A DNA stretch of 64,000 bases from Variovorax paradoxus (lineage in GTDB: Bacteria > Pseudomonadota > Gammaproteobacteria > Burkholderiales > Burkholderiaceae_C): the NCBI RefSeq assembly GCF_009498455.1, contig NZ_CP045644.1:5025001-5089000 (forward strand), in the 5' to 3' direction. The notes beneath the pieces are model-generated. The model made no database searches. It saw only the letters and a program-made list of their open reading frames with translations, and was not told the origin of the DNA. The translations under genes and the position numbers were made by a program. Of this stretch, positions 55,223 through 64,000 are shown piece after piece (the stretch's first letter is position 1; every line of letters begins with the position of its first letter).

Positions 55223-55308
55223 TTGATTGCCTCTTGTGGGGGAAAGCGGGTGCTTAGTTGATTTGGCTATTTAGAACTGAGAACTTGGTCGTTCCAGTTC
55301 CTATATGT

Positions 55309-55323
55309 CGTATTCAGAATACG
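55309..55323. promoter_or_regulatory. Odd palindrome upstream of the sulfate-binding-protein gene
   Basis: CGTATTC-A-GAATACG is a perfect 7-base inverted repeat around one base, 38 bases upstream of the sbp start in a short AT-rich region (55223-55360). A sulfur-responsive LysR protein (CysB or SsuR type) is a likely binder, but no test is possible from sequence. Confidence 0.42.
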
Positions 55324-55360
55324 CAGCTTCATTGATATGCCTTTTTAAGAGCAAGACACC

Positions 55361-56410
55361 ATGAGCCTTCGCCGCGACTTTATCAAGCTTTCCCTGGGTG
55401 CCGGCGTGGCCGGTGCCTTGGCCCTGTCGGCATTGCCGTCGTTGTCGCAGGGCGCGGCGGGTGCCAAGGGTCCCGTGACACTGCTCAACGTGTCGTACGA
55501 CCCGACCCGCGAGCTGTACGTCGACTACAACCAGGCCTTCGCCAAGTACTGGAAGGCCAAGACCGGCCAGGACGTGAGCGTCAAGCAGTCGCACGGCGGC
55601 TCGGGCAAGCAGGCCCGCTCGATCATCGACGGCATCGATTCCGACGTGGCCACGCTGGCGTTGGGCGGGGACATCGACGCGCTGGCCAAGCATGGCGGTC
55701 TCGTCAAGGCCGACTGGCAGAAGCGCCTGCCGCACAACTCAGCGCCCTACACCTCGACCATCGTGTTCCTGGTGAAGAAGGGCAACCCCAAGGGCCTGAA
55801 GGACTGGAGCGACCTGGTCAAGCCGGGCGTGCAGGTGATCACGCCCAACCCCAAGACCTCGGGCGGCGCCCGATGGAACTACCTGGCCGCCTGGGAGTTC
55901 GCCAAGCGCAAGTACGGCGGCGAGGCGCAGGCCAAGGAATTCGTCGGCAACCTGTACAAGAACGTGCCCGTGCTCGACACCGGCGCGCGCGGCTCGACCA
56001 TCACCTTCGTGCAGCGCGGCGTGGGCGACGTGCTGCTGGCCTGGGAAAACGAAGCCTTCCTGGCGCTGAAGGAATTCGGCCCCGAGAAGTTCGAGATCGT
56101 CGTCCCATCGATCTCCATCCTGGCCGAGCCCAGCGTGGCGGTGGTCGACAAGGTGGTCGACAAGAAGGGCACGCGCGCGGTGGCCGAGGAGTACCTGAAG
56201 TACCTGTACTCCGACGAAGGCCAGGACATCGCGGGCCGCAACTTCTACCGCCCGACCTCGGACAAGGCCAAGGCCAAGTACGACAAGCAGTTCCCCAAGC
56301 TCACGCTGGTGACCATCGACGAAGCCTTCGGTGGCTGGGCCAAGGCCGACAAGGCGCACTTCGCCGATGGCGGCTCCTTCGATCAAATCTACGCGCCGAA
56401 GCAAAAGTAA
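55361..56410 (+). CDS. sbp: Sulfate ABC transporter substrate-binding protein
   Basis: A 349-residue periplasmic sulfate-binding protein. It has a Tat-like signal ([23 protein letters not shown]) and conserved ligand-site segments [32 protein letters not shown] and [17 protein letters not shown]. The CysTWA membrane and ATPase genes that normally accompany it are not in the window; sulfonate-use genes follow instead. Confidence 0.93.
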   Translation: MSLRRDFIKLSLGAGVAGALALSALPSLSQGAAGAKGPVTLLNVSYDPTRELYVDYNQAFAKYWKAKTGQDVSVKQSHGGSGKQARSIIDGIDSDVATLALGGDIDALAKHGGLVKADWQKRLPHNSAPYTSTIVFLVKKGNPKGLKDWSDLVKPGVQVITPNPKTSGGARWNYLAAWEFAKRKYGGEAQAKEFVGNLYKNVPVLDTGARGSTITFVQRGVGDVLLAWENEAFLALKEFGPEKFEIVVPSISILAEPSVAVVDKVVDKKGTRAVAEEYLKYLYSDEGQDIAGRNFYRPTSDKAKAKYDKQFPKLTLVTIDEAFGGWAKADKAHFADGGSFDQIYAPKQK

Positions 56411-56486
56411 CCCCCCAGGCTGCGCGCACTTCGTGTCGCTTCGCCAACCCCCCTGCTGGGGGCGGGCCGGCCGCTTCGGGCGGCCG
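56411..56486. repeat. Dispersed intergenic repeat, copy 2 (opposite orientation to copy 1)
   Basis: It starts 1 base after the sbp stop. A box with CACTTCGTGTCGCT at its core (56411-56450) is followed by CCCCC-TGCT-GGGGG (56449-56462) and a longer stem CGGCCGC-TTCGG-GCGGCCG (56468-56486). The box, the C/G-run hairpin and a GC-rich hairpin occur in the same order in copy 1 at 18462-18540, on the other strand. Confidence 0.75.
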
Positions 56487-56539
56487 TGCGCGGCGGCCCC
56501 CACGCAATAGCGCTCCTCTTCATCGAACCAAGGTTTCCT

Positions 56540-57124
56540 GTGTCCGTTCTCCTGATTGCCGGCAGCCCTTCGGCCCCGTCCCGTTCCACCGCCTTGCTCG
56601 ATGCGGTGGGCGAGCGGCTGGCCCAACGCCATGCGCGCATCGAGCGGCTCGCGATCCGCGAGCTGCCGGCGCAGGCGCTGCTGCTGGCCGAGTGGGCGCA
56701 TCCGGCCATCGAGCGTGCCATTGCCCAGGTGGCGGCAGCCCGCGTGATCGTGGTGGCCACGCCGGTCTACAAGGCGGCCTACAGCGGCGTGCTGAAGGTC
56801 TTTCTCGACCTGCTCGCGCAGAACGCGCTCAAGGGCAAGACGGTGCTGCCATTGGCCACCGGCGGCAGCCCGCACCACATGCTCGCGCTCGACTACGCAC
56901 TGCGCCCCGTGCTGCAGTCGCTGTCGGCGCGCCACATCCTGCCGGGCGTCTACGCGAGCGATTCGCAGATCGCGCTGACGCCCGAGAACGCCTACCAGGT
57001 GCACCACGATCTGGCGGAGCGCCTGAACGAGGCCGTCGAGGTGCTCGCGACCGAAGGCCTCAAGTTGCCGGCGACCCATGGCTTCGAGCCGGTGCCCTTT
57101 TCTCGTGTGCGATGTAGCGTCTGA
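56540..57124 (+). CDS. ssuE: NADPH-dependent FMN reductase SsuE
   Basis: A 194-residue flavodoxin-like reductase supplying FMNH2 to SsuD. It has the FMN-phosphate motif LIAGSPSAPSRSTALLD, VVVATPVYKAAYSGVLKVFLDLL and LPLATGGSPHHMLALDYALRPVL. The start is GTG 56540 with AAGG upstream; the conserved N-terminus begins here. It leads the sulfonate operon but is separated from ssuA by a stem-loop and a small membrane-peptide gene. Confidence 0.93.
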   Translation: MSVLLIAGSPSAPSRSTALLDAVGERLAQRHARIERLAIRELPAQALLLAEWAHPAIERAIAQVAAARVIVVATPVYKAAYSGVLKVFLDLLAQNALKGKTVLPLATGGSPHHMLALDYALRPVLQSLSARHILPGVYASDSQIALTPENAYQVHHDLAERLNEAVEVLATEGLKLPATHGFEPVPFSRVRCSV

Positions 57125-57127
57125 CGA

Positions 57128-57149
57128 CCGGGTTCCTCGCTGAACCCGG
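57128..57149 (+). terminator. Stem-loop just after ssuE
   Basis: CCGGGTTC (57128-57135) pairs perfectly with GAACCCGG (57142-57149) around a 6-base loop, 3 bases past the ssuE stop. A T-run follows about 25 bases later rather than immediately, so it may attenuate rather than end transcription before the downstream ssu genes. Confidence 0.45.
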
Positions 57150-57247
57150 CCCCGGCCAGACCTCTTTCCGTTCCCCGTTTTTTAGAAGCCGCCTGCGTGC
57201 GGCCGGGGTATCGCTTTGCCTCACGTTTTTGCACCAAGGAATTTCGC

Positions 57248-57445
57248 ATGAACCCCGTCGCTCCCGAAGACTCCGTGTTCGAAGTCGCGCCGCGCTCCTT
57301 CTGGCAGGCGCTGCGCGACCTGGCGATCAGCGCCATCGTCGTCACCGCCATCGCGCTGATCGTGAGCTTCATCTCCGCCGCCTCGGCGCATGCCCAAGGC
57401 AAGCCCATCAAGGTCCGCGACGCGGTCGTCACCGCCCAGCCCTGA
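57248..57445 (+). CDS. Small single-span membrane peptide in the sulfonate operon (hypothetical)
   Basis: A 65-residue product that I do not recognise. Residues 1-18 are polar and acidic, about 22-46 form one hydrophobic segment (LAISAIVVTAIALIVSFISA), and a signal-peptidase-like ASAHAQ is followed by a short hydrophilic tail (GKPIKVRDAVVTAQP). AAGGA lies 6 bases before the ATG, and ssuA starts 24 bases after its stop. It may be an accessory subunit of the sulfonate system or a decayed secreted protein. Confidence 0.6.
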   Translation: MNPVAPEDSVFEVAPRSFWQALRDLAISAIVVTAIALIVSFISAASAHAQGKPIKVRDAVVTAQP

Positions 57446-57469
57446 AAAAGTTTCAAAGGATCACATCCC

Positions 57470-58429
57470 ATGACCCGCATTGCCATTCCTCGCCGCCGCC
57501 TGCTCCATGGCGCGGCCGCCGCCCTCGCGCTGCCGTCGTCGTTCGCCGCCTTGGCGCAGAGCCCGACGCGCCAGTTGCGCATCGGTCACCAGAAGGGCTA
57601 CCTGAGCGTGCTCAAGGCCCGCGGCACGCTCGAGAAGCGGCTCGCGCCGCTGGGCGCGACCGTGAAGTGGACCGAGTTCACGGCCGGCCCGGTGCAGCTC
57701 GAGGCGCTGAACGTCGGCTCGATCGACTTTGGCGATGTCGGCGAAGCGCCGCCCATCTTTGCGCAGGCCGCCGGCGCGCCGCTGGCCTACGTGGGTGCCA
57801 CGGTGCAGCGCCCGAAGGCCGAGGCGGTGCTCGTGCCCAAGGGCTCGGCGCTGCGGACCGTGGCCGACCTCAAGGGCAAGAAGATCGCGCTCAACAAGGG
57901 CTCGAACGTCCACTACTTCATCGTCAAGCTGTTCGAGAAGCACGGCCTGGCGTACAGCGACCTGAACCTGGTCTACCTGCCGCCCGCCGATGCGCGCGCC
58001 GCCTTTGAAAAAGGCTCGGTCGACGCCTGGGTGATCTGGGACCCGTTCCTGGCCGCCGCGCAGCAGTCGCTCGATGCGCGCATCCTGGCCGACGCCGTGG
58101 GCGTGGTCGGCAACCGCGCCTACTACTTCTCGTCGCTCGACTACGTGGCCAAGAACGCCGACGTGCTGGCGGTTGCGATCGAAGAGGTCAACAAGATCGA
58201 CCAATGGGGCGCGGCCCACCGCAACGAACTGGCCGCCGAGCTGTCGGCGATCTGGGGCCTGCCCAAAGCGGTGGCCGACCTGTCGCAAGCCCGCACTGCC
58301 TATGGCACTGGCCCGATCACCAAGGCCATCCTGGCCGAGCAGCAGCAGATTGCCGACACCTTCTTCTCGCTCAAGCTGATCCCCAAAAAGATCAACGTGC
58401 TCGAAGCCGCCGGCGCGGGGATCGCGTGA
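57470..58429 (+). CDS. ssuA: Aliphatic sulfonate ABC transporter substrate-binding protein SsuA
   Basis: A 319-residue periplasmic binding protein with a Tat-like signal ([21 protein letters not shown]...AALA). Typical SsuA segments are [44 protein letters not shown] and [18 protein letters not shown]. Its stop overlaps the ssuD start (TGATG). Over much of its length it resembles the second binding protein at 60479. Confidence 0.93.
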   Translation: MTRIAIPRRRLLHGAAAALALPSSFAALAQSPTRQLRIGHQKGYLSVLKARGTLEKRLAPLGATVKWTEFTAGPVQLEALNVGSIDFGDVGEAPPIFAQAAGAPLAYVGATVQRPKAEAVLVPKGSALRTVADLKGKKIALNKGSNVHYFIVKLFEKHGLAYSDLNLVYLPPADARAAFEKGSVDAWVIWDPFLAAAQQSLDARILADAVGVVGNRAYYFSSLDYVAKNADVLAVAIEEVNKIDQWGAAHRNELAAELSAIWGLPKAVADLSQARTAYGTGPITKAILAEQQQIADTFFSLKLIPKKINVLEAAGAGIA

Positions 58430-59598
58430 TGCAGATCTTCTGGTTCCTCCCCACGCATGGCGACAGCCGTTACCTCGGCACGAGCGAAGGCGCGCGCGCC
58501 GTCGACTTGCCTTACCTGCAACAGATCGCCGGCGCCGCCGACCACCTCGGCTACGAAGGCGTGCTCATTCCCACCGGCCGCTCCTGCGAAGACCCGTGGG
58601 TGATCGCGTCCAGCCTGATCGGCGCGACGACGAAGCTCAAATTTTTGGTGGCCGTGCGCCCGGGCCTGCACCAGCCCAGCCTGGCCGCGCGCATGGCCGC
58701 GACCTTCGACCGGCTCTCGGGCGGGCGCCTGCTCGTGAACCTCGTCACTGGCGGCGACCAGGCCGAGCTGGAAGGCGACGGCGTGTACCTCGACCATGCG
58801 GCGCGCTACGAGCAGTCGGCCGAGTTCATCCGCATCTGGCGCGAGATCATTGCGCGCAGCCACGAGACCTGCACCTTCGACTACGAAGGCAAGCACCTGA
58901 GCGTGAAGGGCGCGCGGCTGCTGTTTCCGCCGGTGCAAAAGCCGCATCCGCCCGTGTGGTTCGGCGGCTCGTCGGCCGCGGCGCACGACCTCGCTGCCGA
59001 GCAGGTCGATGCCTACCTGACCTGGGGCGAGCCGCCCGCGGAGGTGTCGAAGAAGATCGCCGACGTGCGCGCACGCGCCGAGCGCCAGGGCCGCAGCGTG
59101 CAGTTCGGCATCCGCCTGCACGTGATCGTGCGCGAGACCGAAGACGCCGCCTGGAAGGCCGCCGAAGAACTCATCAGCCGCGTCGACGACGACACCGTCG
59201 CGCGCGCACAGGCCGCTTTTGCGCGCATGGATTCCGAAGGCCAGCGCCGCATGGCCGCGCTGCATGCCGGCGGCGCCAAGCGCGGGCGCGCCGACCTGGA
59301 GATTGCGCCCAACCTGTGGGCCGGCGTGGGCCTCGTGCGCGGCGGCGCGGGCACGGCGCTGGTCGGCGATGCCAGGACCGTGGCGGCGCGCATCGAGGAG
59401 TACGCGGCGCTGGGCATCGACAAGTTCATCTTCTCGGGCTACCCGCACCTCGAAGAGGCCTACCGCTTCGCCGAGCTGGTGTTTCCGCTGCTCTCTCGCA
59501 AGGCGAAGACGCAACTCGCAGGCGGCTCGCTGAGCGGCCCCTTCGGCGAAGTCGTCGCCAACCTCGACGCGCCTTCCCGACTCGTCTCCCAAAGCTGA
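58429..59598 (+). CDS. ssuD: FMNH2-dependent alkanesulfonate monooxygenase SsuD
   Basis: A 389-residue luciferase-fold enzyme that releases sulfite from alkanesulfonates with FMNH2 and O2. Recognisable parts are [72 protein letters not shown] and [15 protein letters not shown]. It depends on SsuE for reduced flavin and is coupled to ssuA. Confidence 0.95.
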   Translation: MQIFWFLPTHGDSRYLGTSEGARAVDLPYLQQIAGAADHLGYEGVLIPTGRSCEDPWVIASSLIGATTKLKFLVAVRPGLHQPSLAARMAATFDRLSGGRLLVNLVTGGDQAELEGDGVYLDHAARYEQSAEFIRIWREIIARSHETCTFDYEGKHLSVKGARLLFPPVQKPHPPVWFGGSSAAAHDLAAEQVDAYLTWGEPPAEVSKKIADVRARAERQGRSVQFGIRLHVIVRETEDAAWKAAEELISRVDDDTVARAQAAFARMDSEGQRRMAALHAGGAKRGRADLEIAPNLWAGVGLVRGGAGTALVGDARTVAARIEEYAALGIDKFIFSGYPHLEEAYRFAELVFPLLSRKAKTQLAGGSLSGPFGEVVANLDAPSRLVSQS

Positions 59599-59606
59599 GG
59601 ACACGC

Positions 59607-60467
59607 ATGACCGAACAAGTACAGGAACTGCCGGCGGTGGCGCCGGCATCGAACACCGCAGAGGACGCAGGCAGCGCGCTGCGAGGCTTCGGCCTCAACG
59701 TCGCGAAGCGGCTCATCCCGTGGCTGGTGCCCGTGGGGCTGATCGTCGTCTGGCAGATCGCCTCGTCGCTGGGCTGGCTCTCGACGCGCGTGCTGCCGGC
59801 GCCGGTCGACGTGGTCAAGGCCGCGTGGGCGCTCACCGTGTCCGGCGAGCTCTGGACGCACGTGAAGGTGAGCGCGGGCCGTGCACTCGCGGGGCTCGCC
59901 ATCGGCGGCGGCGCGGGGCTGGCGCTGGGCCTGCTCACCGGCTCGGTGAAGTTCTTCGAAACGCTGCTCGACTCCACCATCCAGATGGTGCGCAACATCC
60001 CGGCGCTGGCGCTGATTCCGCTCGTGATTTTGTGGTTCGGCATCGACGAATCGGCCAAGCTGTTCCTGATCTCGGTGTCGGTGTTCTTCCCGATCTACCT
60101 GAACACCTTCCACGGCATCCGCAACGTCGACCCGCAGCTCATCGAGATGGGGCGCACCTACGGCCTGTCGCGCTGGCAGCTGTACCGCGAGGTGATCCTG
60201 CCGGGCGCGCTGTCGTCGATCCTCGTGGGCCTGCGCTTCTCGCTGGGCCTGATGTGGGTGATCCTCATCGTGGCCGAGACCATCTCGGCGCAGGCCGGCA
60301 TCGGCTACCTCACGATGAACGCCCGCGAGTTTTTGCAGACCGACATCGTGCTGGTGGGCATCCTGCTGTACGCGCTGCTCGGCAAGCTGGCCGACCTGTT
60401 CGCACGCGGCCTGGAGCAATGGTGGCTGCGCTGGCACCCGGGCTACCAGAAGAAGTCGGCGAAGTGA
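59607..60467 (+). CDS. ssuC: Aliphatic sulfonate ABC transporter permease SsuC
   Basis: A 286-residue inner-membrane permease with about six membrane segments. The sulfonate/nitrate/taurine-type EAA loop is visible (DPQLIEMGRTYGLSRWQLYREVILPGALSSILVGLRFSLG). The start at 59607 comes 8 bases after ssuD. It must serve both SsuA-like binding proteins, since only one permease gene is present. Confidence 0.94.
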   Translation: MTEQVQELPAVAPASNTAEDAGSALRGFGLNVAKRLIPWLVPVGLIVVWQIASSLGWLSTRVLPAPVDVVKAAWALTVSGELWTHVKVSAGRALAGLAIGGGAGLALGLLTGSVKFFETLLDSTIQMVRNIPALALIPLVILWFGIDESAKLFLISVSVFFPIYLNTFHGIRNVDPQLIEMGRTYGLSRWQLYREVILPGALSSILVGLRFSLGLMWVILIVAETISAQAGIGYLTMNAREFLQTDIVLVGILLYALLGKLADLFARGLEQWWLRWHPGYQKKSAK

Positions 60468-60478
60468 GGGCAGGGCAC

Positions 60479-61441
60479 ATGAACCACAACCTCATCAATC
60501 GCCGTACCGTCATTGCGACGCTGGGTGCGCTGAGCGCCGGTGCCGTGCTGGCGCAGCAGCAACGCCCCGTCACCGTGCGGCTCGGTTACCAGAAGTCGTC
60601 CACGCTGATCGCGCTCTTGAAGGTGCAGGGCACGCTCGAGAAACAGCTCGCGCCGCTCAACGTCACGCTGAGCTGGCACGAGTTCACGAGCGGCCTGCCG
60701 CTGCTCGAGGCGCTGAACCTCGACAACCTCGACATCAGCGCCGACGTGGCCGACACCGTGCCCGTGTTCGCACAAGCCGCGGGTGCCGACCTGACCTTTC
60801 TGGCGCAGGAAGCACCATCGCCGGCCGCGCAGGCCATCGTCGTGCGCGACGAATCGCCGCTCAAGACCGTGGCCGATCTCAAGGGCAAGAAGGTCGGCTT
60901 TGCGAAAGCGGCCGGCGCGCACTACCTGCTGATCGCCGCACTGGAGAAGGCCGGCCTCTCGTTCAAGGACATCGAGCCTGCGTACCTCACGCCCGCCGAC
61001 GGCCGCGCCGCCTTCGAGAAGGGCGCCATCGACGCCTGGGTCGTGTGGGACCCGTTCCTGGCCGCGGCGCAGCGCCAGTCGAAGCTGCGCATCCTGGCCG
61101 ACGGCACGGGCATCGCGTCGTACCAGCGCTACTACCTGGCCAGCACCAAGTTCGCGAAGGCACGGCCCGACGTGCTGCGCGTGGTCTACACCGAGCTGGA
61201 AAAAACCGGCCAGTGGGTCAAGCAGAACCCGAAGGAAGCAGCGGCCTTGCTCGCGCCCGTGTGGGGGCTCGACGCCCCGACCATCGAACAGGCCAACAGC
61301 CGCCGCAGCTACGCGGTGCGGCCCGTGGCGGCCGGCGGCCTGGCCGAACAGCAGCGCATCGCCGATGCCTTCTTCGCCGAGAAGCTGCTGCCCAGAAAAA
61401 TCAATGCGCTGAACGTGGCGCTGTTCAACCCCGGGGCCTGA
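60479..61441 (+). CDS. Second sulfonate-type ABC substrate-binding protein (SsuA paralogue)
   Basis: A 320-residue periplasmic protein with a signal ([28 protein letters not shown]). It is an obvious paralogue of SsuA, sharing [49 protein letters not shown] and [18 protein letters not shown], with divergent pocket residues. Placed between ssuC and ssuB, it probably widens the range of sulfonates taken up. Confidence 0.92.
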   Translation: MNHNLINRRTVIATLGALSAGAVLAQQQRPVTVRLGYQKSSTLIALLKVQGTLEKQLAPLNVTLSWHEFTSGLPLLEALNLDNLDISADVADTVPVFAQAAGADLTFLAQEAPSPAAQAIVVRDESPLKTVADLKGKKVGFAKAAGAHYLLIAALEKAGLSFKDIEPAYLTPADGRAAFEKGAIDAWVVWDPFLAAAQRQSKLRILADGTGIASYQRYYLASTKFAKARPDVLRVVYTELEKTGQWVKQNPKEAAALLAPVWGLDAPTIEQANSRRSYAVRPVAAGGLAEQQRIADAFFAEKLLPRKINALNVALFNPGA

Positions 61442-61445
61442 ATTC

Positions 61446-62276
<831 letters not shown>

Positions 62277-62312
62277 GTCGTTTCATTCCTTCCCCATTTG
62301 AAAGGCAGTCGC

Positions 62313-63602
62313 ATGTCGCAGAACTGGAAATTCGAAACCCTGTCGGTCCACGCCGGTTATTCGCCCGAGCCGACCACCCGTGCGGTCGCGCCGCCGATCT
62401 ACCAGACCGTGGCCTACGCCTTCGACAGCGCGCAGCACGGCGCGGACCTGTTCGACCTGAAGGTGCCGGGCAACATCTACACGCGCATCAACAACCCGAC
62501 GCAGGACGTGCTGGAGCAGCGCGTGGCCGCGCTCGAAGGCGGCATTGCCGCGCTGGCACTGGCCTCGGGCCAGGCGGCCGTGACCTACGCGATCCAGACC
62601 ATCGCCGAGGCCGGTGACAACATCATCAGCAGCACGGCGCTTTACGGCGGCACCTACAACCTGTTCGCCCACACGCTGCCGCAGTTCGGCATCACCACGC
62701 GCTTTGCGGACCACCGCGATCCGAACAGCTTCGAGAAGCTGTTCGACGAGAAGACCAAGGCGGTGTTCGTCGAGTCGCTGGGCAACCCGGCCGGCAACGT
62801 GACCGACATCGCGGCCATCGCCGAGATCGCGCACCGCCACGGCGTGCCGCTCATCGTCGACAACACCGTGCCCTCGCCGTACCTGAGCCGGCCCATCGAG
62901 CACGGCGCCGACGTCGTGGTGCATTCGCTCACCAAGTACCTGGGTGGCCACGGCACCAGCATCGGTGGCGCCATCGTCGACTCGGGCAAGTTCCCGTGGG
63001 CCGAGCACAAGGAGCGCTTCAAGCGCCTGAACGAGCCCGACGTGAGTTATCACGGCGTGGTCTACACCGAGGCGCTGGGCCCGGCCGCGTACATCGGCCG
63101 TGCGCGCGTGGTGCCGCTGCGCAACATGGGCGCGGCCATCTCGCCGTTCAACGCCTTCCTGATCCTGCAGGGCATCGAGACGCTGGCATTGCGCATGGAC
63201 CGCATCAGCAGCAACGCGCTCGCGGTGGCGCAGCACCTGAAGCAGAGCAAGGCCGTCAACTGGGTGAACTACGCCGCACTCGAAGACCATGCCGACTACG
63301 CACTGGCCAAGAAGTACTTCGGCGGTCGTTCGAGCGGCGTGCTGACCTTCGGCATCGGCGCGGGGCGCGAGGGTGGGGCGAAGTTCCTCGATGCGCTGAA
63401 ACTCTTCACGCGCCTCGTCAACATCGGCGACGTGCGCTCGCTGGCCACGCACCCCGCATCGACCACGCACCGGCAGCTGTCGCCCGAAGAGCTGGCCCGG
63501 GCCGGCGTGACGGAAGACACGGTGCGCCTGTCGGTGGGCATCGAGCACATCGACGACCTGATTGCCGACCTCGACCAGGCGCTTGCTGCCGCGTCGAACT
63601 GA
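62313..63602 (+). CDS. metY: O-acetylhomoserine sulfhydrylase (aminocarboxypropyltransferase) MetY
   Basis: A 429-residue PLP enzyme of the Cys/Met metabolism family that joins O-acetylhomoserine and sulfide into homocysteine. It has YTRINNPTQDVLEQRVAALEGG, the PLP-phosphate site LASGQAAVTYA and the PLP lysine in VVHSLTKYLGGHGTS. AAAGG precedes the ATG at 62313. It follows ssuB on the same strand with a 36-base gap, so sulfide from imported sulfur could be fixed at once. Confidence 0.95.
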   Translation: MSQNWKFETLSVHAGYSPEPTTRAVAPPIYQTVAYAFDSAQHGADLFDLKVPGNIYTRINNPTQDVLEQRVAALEGGIAALALASGQAAVTYAIQTIAEAGDNIISSTALYGGTYNLFAHTLPQFGITTRFADHRDPNSFEKLFDEKTKAVFVESLGNPAGNVTDIAAIAEIAHRHGVPLIVDNTVPSPYLSRPIEHGADVVVHSLTKYLGGHGTSIGGAIVDSGKFPWAEHKERFKRLNEPDVSYHGVVYTEALGPAAYIGRARVVPLRNMGAAISPFNAFLILQGIETLALRMDRISSNALAVAQHLKQSKAVNWVNYAALEDHADYALAKKYFGGRSSGVLTFGIGAGREGGAKFLDALKLFTRLVNIGDVRSLATHPASTTHRQLSPEELARAGVTEDTVRLSVGIEHIDDLIADLDQALAAASN

Positions 63603-63619
63603 TGCGGTGTTGCAAGCCA

Positions 63620-64000
63620 TGACCACACTGCAAGCCCTTCCCGACGCTGCGCTCGACCAGCTGTTCCGTAAGGCGCGCACCGTGCACGCCTTCAAGCCGG
63701 TGCCCGTGACCGACGCGCTGATCCATCAGCTGTATGACCTCGTGAAGTGGGGCCCGACCGCCTACAACGCCCAGCCCGCGCGCTATGTGTTCGTGCGCAG
63801 CGAGGAGGCCAAGGCCAGGCTGAAGCCGGCCGTGTCGGCGGGCAACACCGCGCAGACGCTGCAAGCCGGCGTGACGGTGATCGTCGCGCACGACACGCGC
63901 TTCTACGAGCACCTGCCCACGCAGTTCCCCGCCTATGACGCGAAGCCCTTCTTCGAGAAGAGCGCCGACGCCGCGCAGGCCACGGCCTTTCGCAACAGCA
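63620..64000 (+). CDS. Malonic semialdehyde reductase RutE-like nitroreductase (partial, cut by right edge)
   Basis: The first 127 residues of an FMN-dependent nitroreductase-fold protein. The segments LFRKARTVHAFKPVPVTDALIHQLYDLVKWGPTAYNAQPARYVFVRS and LKPAVSAGNTAQTLQAGVTVIVAHDTRFYEHLP closely resemble RutE/HadB, which reduce malonic semialdehyde or nitro compounds. It begins 17 bases after the metY stop. The rest of the flavin site lies outside the window. Confidence 0.85.

Overview
The window is a gene-dense, very GC-rich stretch of a bacterial chromosome with no RNA genes, prophage, insertion sequence or CRISPR array. Gene families and order (solitary TctC/Bug binding proteins, a cysI-DUF934-cysH-cysD-cysN operon, an ssu sulfonate operon, a gsi-type peptide importer, crotonase, CoA-transferase and many LysR regulators) point to a soil or plant-associated betaproteobacterium of the Comamonadaceae, most likely Variovorax or a close relative. 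That placement is inferred from gene content, not from a marker gene.

Layout. 1-3917: a VanAB-like Rieske oxygenase and reductase (the reductase is cut by the left edge), a TctC/Bug binding protein and a divergent LysR regulator. 3901-6066: a TetR regulator divergent from a class III aminotransferase, with a perfect inverted repeat between them. 6053-7416: ferredoxin-NADP reductase and 7Fe ferredoxin. 7460-12603: assimilatory sulfate reduction (cysI, DUF934, cysH, cysD, cysN). 13028-14617: a chemoreceptor. 14651-24008: a MurR/RpiR regulator, isoaspartyl peptidase, a complete gsi-type peptide ABC importer, a P1-family (DmpA/BapA-type) aminopeptidase and a D-aminopeptidase, arranged as one operon. 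24369-27555: a copper chaperone and CueR-like regulator flanked by two paralogous esterase lipoproteins, both interrupted by frameshifts in a glycine-codon tract. 27604-35886: GNAT acetyltransferase, aldo/keto reductase, an amino-acid-oxidase-like flavoprotein, Old Yellow Enzyme and RidA with two LysR regulators, a CoA-transferase and a DUF4189 protein.

35876-44531: a pentose catabolism cluster (PfkB sugar kinase; sugar ABC importer; HAD phosphatase; L-ribulokinase AraB; ribulose-5-phosphate epimerase AraD; DeoR regulator) with no isomerase or dehydrogenase. 44528-49399: a periplasmic methionine-repair cluster of secreted MsrA, a tiny methionine-repeat protein with Met at every fifth residue, a YedY/MsrP-type molybdoenzyme with a cytochrome b561-type membrane partner, and a divergent two-component system. 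49500-55222: crotonase, a large proline-rich esterase lipoprotein, transglutaminase, MnmC and YggX. 55361-64000: sulfur scavenging with Sbp, SsuE, a 65-residue membrane peptide, SsuA, SsuD, SsuC, a second SsuA-like protein, SsuB, MetY and a RutE-like nitroreductase cut by the right edge.

Sulfur and oxidative methionine chemistry form the main theme. The cys operon makes sulfide from sulfate, ssu releases sulfite from sulfonates, MetY can fix sulfide into homocysteine, and the MsrA/methionine-peptide/YedY cluster probably defends the periplasm against oxidants such as hypochlorite. Several intergenic regions carry clean inverted repeats beside a matching regulator gene.
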